This document shows, piece by piece, positions 24,714-33,232 of a stretch of DNA of 64,000 bases. Numbering within the stretch: the first letter of the stretch is position 1; every line of letters begins with the position of its first letter. A program made the translations under genes and the position numbers. Origin of the DNA: an uncultured Deferribacterales bacterium (GTDB lineage Bacteria > Chrysiogenota > Deferribacteres > Deferribacterales > Mucispirillaceae); contig CANTXF010000044.1 of the NCBI GenBank assembly GCA_947853665.1, positions 1 to 64,000 on the forward strand, written 5' to 3'. The notes beneath the pieces are model-generated. The model was given only the letters and a program-made list of their open reading frames with translations, had not been told where the DNA came from and ran no database searches.

Positions 24714-25328
24714 ATGGACGACACTGACAGCAAGCTTAAAGACGCTTTAAAAGAGGTCGTGGTTCTTTATGTGGAAGACGAGGAAGAGATCAGGAATCTG
24801 GCTTCCAGATATTTAAGCCGGTCCGTTCCCAATCTGCTTGTGGCCGGAAGCGGGGAGGAGGCCCTGCGTATATCCGGCGGAAAGGACATAGACATACTCG
24901 TAACCGATATAAACATGAAAACCATGGACGGGGCGGAGCTTGCCATAAAGATAAAGGAGCGCAACCCGTCCTGCTATATAATATTTTCCACCGCTTGCTC
25001 CAATACGGACAGGCTTATGCAGGCCGTGGACATAAACGTGGACAAATATATGGTAAAGCCCATAGATTTGAAGGAGTTGGCGGATTCCATAGGGTTGTTT
25101 GCCGAGCGGGTGTTCATGGTAAAGCATCTGGAAGACGGCGGCGACCCTAGCTGCTGCGAGGTGATTTCCGGCGACGTATATAAAACCCTTAACGAAGCCT
25201 TATCTCATATTGACGAAGGCATGGCGGGCCTTTCCGGCGAAAGGCAGTCGGAAAATCTCATAAAGTGCGTGCGCGGCTTCGAGGCTGCCCGCTCCTGCAT
25301 TGAAAAGGTTTTAAAAGAGCATTTTTAA
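24714..25328 (+). CDS. Orphan response regulator with helical C-terminal domain
   Basis: 204 residues. Receiver domain about 13-130: acidic pocket E21/D22, phospho-acceptor D65 in LVTDINM, Thr93 and Lys115 in MVKPID. The C-terminal 70 residues (DVYKTLNEALSHIDEGMAGL onward) are helical with no DNA-binding or enzymatic motif seen, so output is probably by protein contact. No kinase is adjacent. The closest kinase in the window is the c-haem sensor at 4300, but any pairing is speculative. It overlaps the convergent YgjP-like gene by four bases. Confidence 0.85.
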   Translation: MDDTDSKLKDALKEVVVLYVEDEEEIRNLASRYLSRSVPNLLVAGSGEEALRISGGKDIDILVTDINMKTMDGAELAIKIKERNPSCYIIFSTACSNTDRLMQAVDINVDKYMVKPIDLKELADSIGLFAERVFMVKHLEDGGDPSCCEVISGDVYKTLNEALSHIDEGMAGLSGERQSENLIKCVRGFEAARSCIEKVLKEHF

Positions 25329-25990
25329 AAGGGCGGGTAAACCGCCGGGAATTTTTCCGTCAGCCATTTTTCCGCTTCCTCATAGTATGGGCATACGCTT
25401 TTCAAACGGGCGTAAAAGTCTTTAGAATGGTTCATTATTTCCGTATGGACAAGTTCGTGGAGAGCTATGGCGTCTATTACGAAAAGGGGAGCCAGTATCA
25501 GCCTTTCGCTCATGGTTATAACGCCTTTCGACGTGCAGCTTCCCCAGCGTCTTTTCGTGTTCCTTACCGCCGCTTTGGCAAATCCGAAGCCTTTTTCCTC
25601 CGCCATGTGCCGCACTCTGGCAGGCAGCAGAAAACACGCCCGTTCCTTATAGAATTTCGCCGCTTTCTCATGCTCCGTAAGGTCTTGGCCGGAATATATT
25701 ATTTTTTCTTTTTCGTTTATCTGTGTAAAACGCCCCATTGAAATAATTTTTTCAAACGTATATATTTCACCGAGATATATGAGGGAGCCTTCCGGGGCTT
25801 TAAGCCTTTTTGAGGCGTTTTCGGCTGCTGCTAGATGCTTTTCTATCCAGCTTTGCTTAAGGAGGATGAGCCGGGCGGCTTTTTCGTCCGTCCAGCTTTG
25901 CGGAACGGAGAGAATAACCTCGCCTGAAACCGTTATCCGCAGCGCGGCCGTTTTCCTCGTTTGCCTGCGCAGGGTATAGTTTATATCCAT
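25325..25990 (-). CDS. YgjP-like zinc metalloprotease (DUF45)
   Basis: 221 residues. The C-terminal half carries the zinc motif HELVHTEIMNHSKDFYARL, the HExxH-like form HELxH followed by a third His, typical of YgjP/WLM-type gluzincins of the M48/SprT group. It also has the preceding conserved RWGSCTSKGVITMS block and a closing CPYYEEAEKWL. It is cytoplasmic, of unclear substrate; members sometimes accompany restriction systems, but none is present here. It is divergent from ygiQ, and both starts lie within about 50 bases. Confidence 0.88.
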   Translation of the reverse strand: MDINYTLRRQTRKTAALRITVSGEVILSVPQSWTDEKAARLILLKQSWIEKHLAAAENASKRLKAPEGSLIYLGEIYTFEKIISMGRFTQINEKEKIIYSGQDLTEHEKAAKFYKERACFLLPARVRHMAEEKGFGFAKAAVRNTKRRWGSCTSKGVITMSERLILAPLFVIDAIALHELVHTEIMNHSKDFYARLKSVCPYYEEAEKWLTEKFPAVYPPF

Positions 25991-26038
25991 AGGCTTATTC
26001 AGGCATATTTCGCCGCTTTTTGCAAGGAGAAGAACCTT

Positions 26039-27751
26039 TTGTTTCTGCCTATTACCGAAAAAGAAATGCGCTCTCTCGGGTGGGAAAGGCCCGACGTTAT
26101 ACTCGTTTCAGGCGACGCCTATATAGACTCTCCCTTTTCCGGCACGGCGGTTATAGGCAAGTATCTTATGTCAAAGGGTTTTAAGGTGGCCGTTATCCCT
26201 CAGCCGGAAACGGGCGGCGGAAAGGATATATGCCGTTTCGGAGAGCCGGCGCTTTTTTGGGGAGTGTCCGCCGGGTGCGTAGATTCGCTTGTCGCCAATT
26301 ACACGGCTTCCGGCAAGCCGCGCCGTTCGTGCGATTTTACGCCGGGAGGAGTAAACGGCAGAAGGCCGGACAGGGCTTCGATAGTATATACGGGCCTTAT
26401 AAGGCGGTTTTATAAAAATACCGTTCCCATAGTGCTGGGCGGCATAGAGGCCAGCCTGCGCCGCATCGCCCATTACGATTTTAAAACGGATAAAATACGC
26501 CGCAGCCTCCTTTTTGACGCCAAGGCGGATATAATAAGCTATGGAATGGGCGAAGCCTCCGTGCTGGAGCTTGCCCGCGCTTTGAAGGAAGGCAGGGACT
26601 GGCGCGATATAAGGGGCATCTGCTTCGTGTCCGGCCGTAAGCCTGATGGGGCCGTGGAGCTGCCTTCATACGAGGAGGCGGCCGCGGATAAGGCGGCGTT
26701 TGCAAGGATGTTTAAAATATTCTACGATAATTCCGACCCCGTTTCGGGCGTCAGACTGGCCCAGAAAACCGGAGACAGGTACCTTGTGCAGAACGAGCCG
26801 CCTCTTATTACTGAAAAACTGCTGGACGAAATAAACGAGCTGGATTACGAGCGGGAGGCCCATCCCCTTTCCGGAGGCGAAGTAAGGGCCGCGGAGACGG
26901 TGCGGTTTTCCATGGCGAGCCACAGAGGGTGTTTCGGCAGTTGTTCCTTCTGCGCCATAACCGTTCATCAGGGCAGGGCGGTAGTATCGAGGAGCGAGGC
27001 TTCCCTTTTAAGGGAGGCGGCGGCTTTGACCGGTAAGAAAAATTTCAGGGGAATAATAACGGACGTCGGAGGCCCTACCGCCAATATGTATAAAATGGGG
27101 TGCGAAAAAATGTCGAAATACGGCGCGTGCCGCCATAAGCGCTGCCTTTATCCGAAACCGTGCCCATCCTTGAACGTAAGCCATGAGCCTCTTATAAGGC
27201 TCCTTGAAAAAATATCTTCCCTCAAGGGCGTAAGAAAGGTGTTCGCCGCTTCCGGAGTAAGGCCGGATATTGCCGCGGCGGACGCGGAGCACGGCGGGGC
27301 TTATATAGAGGCGCTGGCCCGCCGCCATGTTTCCGGCCAGTTGAAGCTGGCCCCGGAAAGCGCCGATAAGCGCACTCTTGCCCAGATGAAGAAGCCGGGG
27401 ACGGAGAGCTTTAAGGATTTTATCAGGGTATACGGAGAGGCTTCCCGACGCGCGGGTAAAAACCAGTTTATAACCTGCTACTTTATGGCGGCCCATCCCG
27501 GCTGCGGCATGGCCGGTATGGAAAGAACCAGGGATTTCGTAAAAAAGTATCTTTCCTTTTCTCCGGAGCAGGTGCAGATATTTACGCCTACTCCGTCTAC
27601 ATGGTCTTCATGCGTGTATTATACAGGCTTTGGAGAGGACGGGGAGCCCGTTTTTTCCGTTAAGGACACGGCGGAAAAGATCCGCCAGAAGGCCGTTCTT
27701 ATCCCGGAAAAGGCTAAAGCCGGAGGCGCCGGAAGAGGCAGGCGTAAATAA
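26039..27751 (+). CDS. ygiQ: YgiQ-family radical SAM protein
   Basis: 570 residues. An N-terminal UPF0313 block (PITEKEMRSLGWERPDVILV, then SGDAYIDSPFSG) precedes the radical SAM triad in GCFGSCSFCAITVHQGR (CxxxCxxC). It then has the family blocks DVGGPTANMY, a second Cys-rich segment CRHKRCLYPKPCPSL, and QLKLAPESAD. The frame is open from 25961, but only a TTG at 26039 has a good site (AAGGAG eight bases upstream) and gives the family N-terminus without overlapping the divergent gene. The reaction of YgiQ is not established. Confidence 0.93.
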   Translation: MFLPITEKEMRSLGWERPDVILVSGDAYIDSPFSGTAVIGKYLMSKGFKVAVIPQPETGGGKDICRFGEPALFWGVSAGCVDSLVANYTASGKPRRSCDFTPGGVNGRRPDRASIVYTGLIRRFYKNTVPIVLGGIEASLRRIAHYDFKTDKIRRSLLFDAKADIISYGMGEASVLELARALKEGRDWRDIRGICFVSGRKPDGAVELPSYEEAAADKAAFARMFKIFYDNSDPVSGVRLAQKTGDRYLVQNEPPLITEKLLDEINELDYEREAHPLSGGEVRAAETVRFSMASHRGCFGSCSFCAITVHQGRAVVSRSEASLLREAAALTGKKNFRGIITDVGGPTANMYKMGCEKMSKYGACRHKRCLYPKPCPSLNVSHEPLIRLLEKISSLKGVRKVFAASGVRPDIAAADAEHGGAYIEALARRHVSGQLKLAPESADKRTLAQMKKPGTESFKDFIRVYGEASRRAGKNQFITCYFMAAHPGCGMAGMERTRDFVKKYLSFSPEQVQIFTPTPSTWSSCVYYTGFGEDGEPVFSVKDTAEKIRQKAVLIPEKAKAGGAGRGRRK

Positions 27752-27818
27752 GACGGTCGGGTCATATTTTTACTCTGGCTTTATATGTTTTTTAAAAGCT
27801 CAATGGTTTTATATGCGG

Positions 27819-27849
27819 AAAAAGCCCGCTCTTTGTGAGCGGGCTTTTG
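27819..27849. terminator. Bidirectional terminator between ygiQ and the four-repeat lipoprotein
   Basis: AAAGCCCGCTC (27821-27831) pairs with GAGCGGGCTTTT (27837-27848); A and T runs flank both sides, so it serves both convergent genes. Confidence 0.9.
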
Positions 27850-27882
27850 TAAGAAGGAGAAAGATAACGATACCCGGGCTGC

Positions 27883-29388
27883 TTAAGAGGCGGGGCAGCC
27901 CAATTCTTTTTTAATATTATTTATGACTTCCAGAGCTTTTTGCATATTGGGCTGTATTATTGTCATCATGCTGAATTCCTCCGATGTTTTGTCGAAGGTG
28001 GCGTATTGGGTCATGGCTTCCGCTATAGAAGCGAACTGGGAAGCCACATAGTCGATTTTAGTCTGTTCCGCGGGTATCTCGCAGCCATTGAGAAACATAT
28101 CGATTACCGTTGTAAAGCAGTATTTTATATTTGCGCCCGCCTGGGAGGAAACGCCTTCGGCGGGAGCGTCCTTAATGAGTTTAACGTAGGAATCAAGATA
28201 CATATTCAGAACAGGCACGTTGTTGAATTCCTTTATAAGGTTCGTTTTTGCTTCTTCGTCGGAAAAGAAAACGTCCGTTACGGAGGATTTGAACGACGCC
28301 GCGTCTTTTTCAAAGTCGGCGTAGGAGAAGCCTTTTGCTTTAAGGGCGGACGCTACTACCGGCGCGTATTGCCTGTTAAGTGCCGCCGGGTCGAACAGGG
28401 GTTTTTCCGCTCCGTTATCCAGCATAGCCTGAAAAAAGGCCTGGCCGTTTTCCTTGGGCGTCTGGGCTGCGTCGCCGCCGGGGAAGCCGTCCAGAAGCTT
28501 TATGAACATGGAGGGAAAAGCCTGCATAACAAAATCCGTCTCAGGAGTTTCTTCCCCGCCTCCGGATGTGCCGCCTGAGTTTTTCACTATTTCCTCTATG
28601 GCGCTTACGAAAGTAAGAAGGGCCGTATAATTGCCGTCGGGGGCCAGCACATTCATGACTTTGAATTCCGTATTGGGCTTATCGTAAGTAGTATAGAGCT
28701 TCGTTACGTCGTTAAGGCCGTATAATGTCTGGGATATACCGGATATTACGCCTGTTTCGGCCGGTATGGAGTTGTTTACGTTATCAAGATAGCCGGGCAG
28801 GTTGGCGAAAAGATACACGATGTTTTCTCTCGCGTTTTGGGAAAGCTGCTCCGGGGTCCCTTGGAGCCTGGCGGAATAGTCGTTTGCCAGAAGTATTATT
28901 GAATCGGAGTTTTTATTAATAGTTTTAAGCGAGTTTAAAAGCTTCGTGCCATCCGTCCCGCTCATAAAGGCAGTCATAACCGTCTGGATGAACGTGTTTG
29001 AGTTTACGTCCAGATTGGAGTAAACGGTTAATTCCGCCGAAACGGAGCTGCCCGCTATTATATGCGCCATGGCGGAGGCTGTTTCCGCGTTGGTTACTTC
29101 CCCTATGCCGACGGCCGCAGGCATCTGACCCTTGCCTGTAATGTTGCGGATAAGAGCCACGACATTCTCTTTGGCCTGCTGGCTCATGCCCTCCGCGGGG
29201 ATTCCCGTAACGTGAACTGCGTACGAATCGTAAAAGGCGCTTTCTACCGTTTCCTGAGGGTCGGTGGGAACGGTGGTCTCTCCACCCTCCCCAGGAGTTA
29301 CGCCTGTGATTGAGTTATTGTCGGAGCTGCTGGAACATCCGATAAGGGCTAACATACATACAGATAAAACTAACAGAATTTTTTTCAT
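27883..29388 (-). CDS. Unrecognised lipoprotein with four internal repeats
   Basis: 501 residues. Lipobox LIGC gives lipid-Cys18, followed by a Ser/Gly/Thr-rich linker. I do not recognise a family. Four copies of a roughly 105-125-residue helical unit are visible, each with P-x-x-x-[ML]-S-Q-x-A-x-x-N-[IV] near its start: GIPAEGMSQQAKENV (62), GTPEQLSQNARENI (177), a degenerate GFPGGDAAQTPKENG (301) and DAPAEGVSSQAGANI (407). Units 2 and 4 also share Y-T-x-[YF]-D-K-x-x-x-E-F-x-[VM]-M. Start at the ATG six bases after GGAGG; a TTG lies directly before it. Two Fur-like palindromes precede it, the same pair type as for the TonB receptor upstream, so iron regulation and a role beside that receptor are inferred. 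Confidence 0.85.
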   Translation of the reverse strand: MKKILLVLSVCMLALIGCSSSSDNNSITGVTPGEGGETTVPTDPQETVESAFYDSYAVHVTGIPAEGMSQQAKENVVALIRNITGKGQMPAAVGIGEVTNAETASAMAHIIAGSSVSAELTVYSNLDVNSNTFIQTVMTAFMSGTDGTKLLNSLKTINKNSDSIILLANDYSARLQGTPEQLSQNARENIVYLFANLPGYLDNVNNSIPAETGVISGISQTLYGLNDVTKLYTTYDKPNTEFKVMNVLAPDGNYTALLTFVSAIEEIVKNSGGTSGGGEETPETDFVMQAFPSMFIKLLDGFPGGDAAQTPKENGQAFFQAMLDNGAEKPLFDPAALNRQYAPVVASALKAKGFSYADFEKDAASFKSSVTDVFFSDEEAKTNLIKEFNNVPVLNMYLDSYVKLIKDAPAEGVSSQAGANIKYCFTTVIDMFLNGCEIPAEQTKIDYVASQFASIAEAMTQYATFDKTSEEFSMMTIIQPNMQKALEVINNIKKELGCPAS

Positions 29389-29438
29389 CAATTCCCTCCA
29401 CGAAACTGATAAGGTTTATTAATTATCAAATAATTTTA

Positions 29439-29455
29439 TTGATAATTGTTTTCAA
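29439..29455. promoter_or_regulatory. Fur-like operator 1 upstream of the four-repeat lipoprotein
   Basis: TTGATAATTGTTTTCAA fits TTGATA-N5-TATCAA with one mismatch; about 50 bases upstream of the lipoprotein ATG. Confidence 0.6.
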
Positions 29456-29463
29456 TAATATTT

Positions 29464-29480
29464 TTGATAATTATTGTCAA
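29464..29480. promoter_or_regulatory. Fur-like operator 2 upstream of the four-repeat lipoprotein
   Basis: TTGATAATTATTGTCAA fits TTGATA-N5-TATCAA with one mismatch and contains TGATAATTATTGTCA, close to the 7-1-7 Fur consensus TGATAATNATTATCA. It is 25 bases from site 1, and a further TATCAA half-site lies at 29424-29429. Confidence 0.65.
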
Positions 29481-29531
29481 TAAGTTTTTTAATAAAAAAA
29501 ATTAAAAATCGTCCGTTTTCAGCCGATATGC

Positions 29532-31634
29532 CTAAAATCTGGCGGCAAACTTAACGGAGGCGAACACTCCCGGCTCGTAAATATCCACGGAAGTCTGGTA
29601 GAGCTTGTTAAATATATTGTTTACTTCCGCCGAAAGGCTGTACTGTCTTTTTTCTCCGAAATCTACCCCCATGGCTATATTTGCCGTAGCCCAGGACGAG
29701 TATTTCAGATAGCCGTTATATTCTGCGTGAACCGTGTCCAGAGTATCCTCCGTTTCGCTGGCGAACCGGCTGAACAGGTCGATTTTAAAATCAGCGGCGT
29801 TACGGAAGCTATGGGAGTAAATAAGGCCCGCCCTTCCGGAAACCAGCGGCACCCCAGTTTTCCATGTAGTTTTCCCGGCGTCCTCGTATCTGCGCTGCAT
29901 TACCGTTACGGAGGCGTAAGGTTTGAGACTTAACGGCGATTCGTAGCTTAGGGCCAGCTCCGCTCCGTGGGTAAGGGCGGAGGATACGTTTTTGTATCTG
30001 GTGGTGTTGCTGCCGGAGCTTACGGGCTCCTGAGCGATATAGTTATCCGCAAGGGAGAGGAAATATACCGCGTCCATGTTCACACCGTAGCCGCCGTAGC
30101 GGAATCCCAGCTCGAAGTTGTTGCTTTTTTCCGGCTTAAGGTTTGGGTTGGGGTATATGGTGCCGCCGCCCATAGACGAAATAAGATACTTTTCCTGCAA
30201 TGTGGGAGACCTGAAGCCTTGAGAAAAGTTGAACCTTACCGTAAGGTTTTCTATGCCCTGCCACATTATACCGGCGCTGAAGACGGGAGCGTTGCTGGAA
30301 AAATCTCCCACCGCGCCTAAATCGTCCGGCCCCAGTATTTTAGGCGGAATTGTGCCGTCTTTATAAATCTGCACGCCTTCGGCTTTCGTCATGTTGGAGT
30401 AGTTGTACGTCCAGCGCACGCCGTAGTTCAGGGTAAAATCCAGAGGAAGATACGATTCTCCCTGCGCGTACAGGGCGTGGGAATATTCGTATCCCTTGTT
30501 TTTCGACTTCTTGTTGTAGTAGGTAAGTGAAAACTGGCTCGAGGTATCGGCCTCCGTGTCCGCGTCCAGAGTGTTGTAGGCGAAATCATACCCGGCTATT
30601 ATATAGGTATGGTCCCCCGCAGCCCAGTCGGACTGGATTGAAAGCCCCCACTGGCCGTTGACGTTATCGGCGTAGTTGTCCAGTATCATGGGCATATATA
30701 CGACGTTCGGGTCTATATCCACGTGGTTGCGCATTTTTTTGCGGTTTTCCTGCCAGAAAAGGTCGGCTCTTAAACGGGGCATAAAAGAGGCCAGATTTTT
30801 TCCCTCGAAAAACGCCGCCGCTTTCTGCCTTTGCCATTCCGGTATATCCACGTAAAAATTTTCATAACCGGCCGCCTGGCTGCCGGACATTATATCGGCT
30901 TTAAAATAATCGTAGCTGAGGCCGACTTTATAATCTTCGCTGATATTATAGGCAAGATAGGCTCCGTAATTTCCTTGGGAAAAGGACGTGTTAGGAGCAA
31001 GGCCCAGCGGTGTGCGCAGTTTTTTCTGGTCGTTATAGGAGGCGGAAATCCTGTATTCGAATCCTCCGGCGGAGCCGTAAAGGGAAGCGGCTTCCGCAAA
31101 GCCGGAGGACGCTCCGTTAAAGGATGCGCTCACGTCTCCCTGAAACGGCTTTCCGCCGCCTTTTTTTGTGATTATGTTGATTACGCCGCCTATGGCGTTT
31201 GAGCCGTATAAAACGGAGGACGGGCCTTTTGTTACCTCTATGCGCTCTATCATAGACGGGTCTATCATAAGGGCCGAGCCTTCCATGGATTTGTTTTCCA
31301 CTATCTGCTGGCCGTCTATAAGCACGAGGGTTCTGTTTACACCTTCGCCCCTCATGGATATGCGTTTAAGCCCCTGACCACCGGAATTTACCACCTGAAT
31401 ACCCGGAACGTCCTGTAAAAGCTCTCCTACGGTTCTTGCCGGGGATTTTTTAATATCCTCCTCCGTGATAATGGAGACGGAGGCGGGAACGTCCTCTATC
31501 TCCTTTTCCACCTTTGTGGCCGTTACTGTTACTTTCGGGGTTTCAATCCGGTCCCCGTCCTGGGCGAGGGCGTTTCCCGTCCACTGTAAGCATGCTGCCG
31601 CGGCGGTTAAAACGAAAAAAAACTTTCTTACCAT
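29532..31634 (-). CDS. TonB-dependent outer-membrane receptor
   Basis: 700 residues. Signal peptide about 1-24 (MVRKFFFVLTAAAACLQW, then TGNALA). Plug domain from about 30 (PKVTVTATKVEKEIEDVPAS, then VSIITEEDI; ARTVGELLQDVPGIQV; RVLVIDGQQ-like RTLVLIDGQQIVENK; SVLYGSNAIGGVINIITKKG), followed by a 22-strand-type barrel ending in Phe. Start at ATG 31634 after GGGAGA; the frame runs 21 codons further without need. It imports a metal chelate, cobalamin or similar; the substrate is not readable. Two Fur-like palindromes lie upstream. No tonB, exbB or exbD is in the window. Confidence 0.95.
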   Translation of the reverse strand: MVRKFFFVLTAAAACLQWTGNALAQDGDRIETPKVTVTATKVEKEIEDVPASVSIITEEDIKKSPARTVGELLQDVPGIQVVNSGGQGLKRISMRGEGVNRTLVLIDGQQIVENKSMEGSALMIDPSMIERIEVTKGPSSVLYGSNAIGGVINIITKKGGGKPFQGDVSASFNGASSGFAEAASLYGSAGGFEYRISASYNDQKKLRTPLGLAPNTSFSQGNYGAYLAYNISEDYKVGLSYDYFKADIMSGSQAAGYENFYVDIPEWQRQKAAAFFEGKNLASFMPRLRADLFWQENRKKMRNHVDIDPNVVYMPMILDNYADNVNGQWGLSIQSDWAAGDHTYIIAGYDFAYNTLDADTEADTSSQFSLTYYNKKSKNKGYEYSHALYAQGESYLPLDFTLNYGVRWTYNYSNMTKAEGVQIYKDGTIPPKILGPDDLGAVGDFSSNAPVFSAGIMWQGIENLTVRFNFSQGFRSPTLQEKYLISSMGGGTIYPNPNLKPEKSNNFELGFRYGGYGVNMDAVYFLSLADNYIAQEPVSSGSNTTRYKNVSSALTHGAELALSYESPLSLKPYASVTVMQRRYEDAGKTTWKTGVPLVSGRAGLIYSHSFRNAADFKIDLFSRFASETEDTLDTVHAEYNGYLKYSSWATANIAMGVDFGEKRQYSLSAEVNNIFNKLYQTSVDIYEPGVFASVKFAARF

Positions 31635-31680
31635 AATCTCTCCCTTGTTTTTATTAATAACAATTTTCCGAGACAAGTTT

Positions 31681-31697
31681 TTGATATGAATTATCAA
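31681..31697. promoter_or_regulatory. Fur-like operator 1 upstream of the TonB receptor
   Basis: TTGATATGAATTATCAA is a perfect TTGATA-N5-TATCAA palindrome centred 55 bases from the receptor ATG. Confidence 0.7.
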
Positions 31698-31740
31698 TAG
31701 TGAAATATTAAAACCATTCTATAGTAAAAATCAAGTTTTT

Positions 31741-31759
31741 ATTGATATAGTTTATCAAT
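31741..31759. promoter_or_regulatory. Fur-like operator 2 upstream of the TonB receptor
   Basis: ATTGATATAGTTTATCAAT is a 19-bp palindrome of the same TTGATA-N5-TATCAA type, 61 bases from site 1. The likely binder is Fur, for example the family member at 37384. Confidence 0.7.
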
Positions 31760-31808
31760 AAAAGTATAGGTTTTTAATGATTGAAAAATGGTAAAAGAAA
31801 CTTGAATC

Positions 31809-31996
31809 AAAAACGGGAGCGGGTTTATTTGTCCCCGCTCGTTTGGGAGCAAGCTCGGATTAGAAACATCCGCATAAATAAGGCGGATGTTTTCTATCCA
31901 CCAAAACGGGAGCGGGCTTATTTATCCCCGCTCGTTTGAGAGCAAGCTCGGAACAGAAACATCCGCATAAAACGAGGCGGATGTTTTCTATCTACC
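31809..31996. repeat. Tandem 93-bp repeat of a double hairpin
   Basis: Two nearly identical units (31810-31902 and 31903-31995) with the start of a diverged third unit (ACCAAATGGGGACGCGC). Each unit holds a GAGCGGG...CCCGCTC hairpin (31817-31840 in unit 1) and a terminator-like hairpin ACATCCGC...GCGGATGT plus TTTT (31866-31893 and 31959-31987). It lies in the divergent gap between the TonB receptor and the small ORF at 32078, where terminators are not expected. The rest of the 31635-32077 gap holds the two Fur-like sites and AT-rich sequence. Confidence 0.8.
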
Positions 31997-32077
31997 AAAT
32001 GGGGACGCGCATTATTTGCGGGCGGAAAGCGAGCCTCTATTGGCACAAATAATTTAAACGAGGCTTATAATATACTT

Positions 32078-32344
32078 ATGAAAGAAGTTATTCGTTCGGA
32101 TGGAGACGCAGCGGCAGATAACGCTTGTAAGGCTATGCCAAAAGTTCTTCCTGAGGTTAATAAAAAGATAAAAATCGGAAATAACTGCGGCGCAGGTATA
32201 AAGGCATGTTATATTACATTTGAATATAATAATAATTTATATATTAGTTTTAACGGCCCTTATGATGAAGTGAAGGAGATTACGAATGTTATGAATTGGA
32301 AAAAGAAGAAAATAAAAACAGCGAGAGCAATTTTTCCGGTTTAA
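32078..32344 (+). CDS. Small hypothetical protein, AT-rich
   Basis: 88 residues, unrecognised, mixed alpha/beta by appearance (KACYITFEYNNNLYISFNG looks like two beta strands). Base composition is much more AT-rich than the neighbours. A TATAAT (32066-32071) lies only seven bases before the ATG and there is no clear ribosome-binding site, so if real it may use another start or be expressed poorly. Protein-like sequence continues in other frames to about 32480 (for example GKAEKLPGDFISRYPYNY in the +3 frame), which suggests a decayed gene or gene pair rather than an intact one. It could also be non-coding. Confidence 0.35.
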   Translation: MKEVIRSDGDAAADNACKAMPKVLPEVNKKIKIGNNCGAGIKACYITFEYNNNLYISFNGPYDEVKEITNVMNWKKKKIKTARAIFPV

Positions 32345-32522
32345 AGTATATTGCATCGGTAAAGCAGAAAAATTACCGGGTGATTTTATAAGTAGATATC
32401 CTTATAATTACAGCTTTGCAGGTCAGTTTTTTTATTGTGCGACGCAAGCCGCTCTATTGCGTTTATCAATAGTCTTAATATTATCCGCTCAAAGCTCTCA
32501 TCACGCTATTTTTATACATAAA

Positions 32523-32546
32523 AAGGCCCCTAAAAAGGGGCCTTAT
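32523..32546 (-). terminator. Terminator after the cyclophilin gene pair
   Basis: AAGGCCCC (32523-32530) pairs with GGGGCCTT (32537-32544). Read on the minus strand it follows the 32547 stop codon closely and ends in a T-rich tail. The preceding 32345-32522 is AT-rich with no supported gene. Confidence 0.8.
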
Positions 32547-33209
32547 TTATTTTATCTTTACGGTTTCTATGATCACCGGTCTTAGCGGCAGGTCTGACTG
32601 GAAAGGCCCCCCGTGTCCCGTAGGCAAGGCGCCTATGGCGTCCACGGTTTCCATGCCTTTTACCACTTTGCCGAATACCGCGTAGCCGTAGCCTTGCAGG
32701 GATGGTTCGCGATAGTTCAGGAAATCGTTGTTCTCAAGGTTTATAAAGAACTGGCTCGTAGCTGAATTAGGATCGCTGGTTCTGGCCATGGCTATGGTGC
32801 CTCTGTCGTTTTTAAGGCCGTTGTCCGATTCTATTTTTATAGGCGCGTTGCCGTCCTTATGGCGCAGGCTGTTATCGAATCCGCCGCCCTGTATCATAAA
32901 CCCTGATATTACCCTGTGGAATATAAGGCCGTCGAAAAATCCGGAATTAACGTAATCCGTAAAATTCTTTACTGTTACAGGCGCCTTGTCTGGATAAAGC
33001 TCCAGCTCGATGGGGCCCATATTGGTTTCCATTATTACGTTTAAGGTTTTCGCCTTTTTAGCCCCCGCTTTTTTAGCGCCGGCTTTGGCGGAAGGCTTTT
33101 TTGCCGCTTTGGCCGCCCGTTTTTTCGCCGTGGCTTCCTTCGCCGCGGCGGAAGGGGATACTTTTTTGACGGGCTTTTTTCCGCCGGATGGCTTTTCGGT
33201 TTTATCCAT
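32547..33209 (-). CDS. Cyclophilin-type peptidyl-prolyl isomerase with basic Lys/Ala tail
   Basis: 220 residues. The C-terminal 165 residues are a complete cyclophilin: [16 protein letters not shown] carries the catalytic Arg (FHRV) and the FMIQGGG core, then [20 protein letters not shown] and YAVFGKVVKGMETVD. The first 55 residues are an unusual tail made almost only of Lys, Ala, Pro and Ser (KKAGAKKAGAKKAK), like the tails of bacterial histone-H1-like proteins. There is no signal peptide, so it is cytoplasmic and may bind nucleic acid or ribosomes through the tail (inference). It follows the secreted paralogue by 23 bases. Confidence 0.93.
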   Translation of the reverse strand: MDKTEKPSGGKKPVKKVSPSAAAKEATAKKRAAKAAKKPSAKAGAKKAGAKKAKTLNVIMETNMGPIELELYPDKAPVTVKNFTDYVNSGFFDGLIFHRVISGFMIQGGGFDNSLRHKDGNAPIKIESDNGLKNDRGTIAMARTSDPNSATSQFFINLENNDFLNYREPSLQGYGYAVFGKVVKGMETVDAIGALPTGHGGPFQSDLPLRPVIIETVKIK

Positions 33210-33232
33210 ATCTGTTTCTTTCTCCCGCGCCG

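Noticed and set aside
31817-31995. CRISPR array
   Set aside because: The 93-bp units are adjacent direct repeats with internal stem-loops and no variable spacers, and no cas gene is present.
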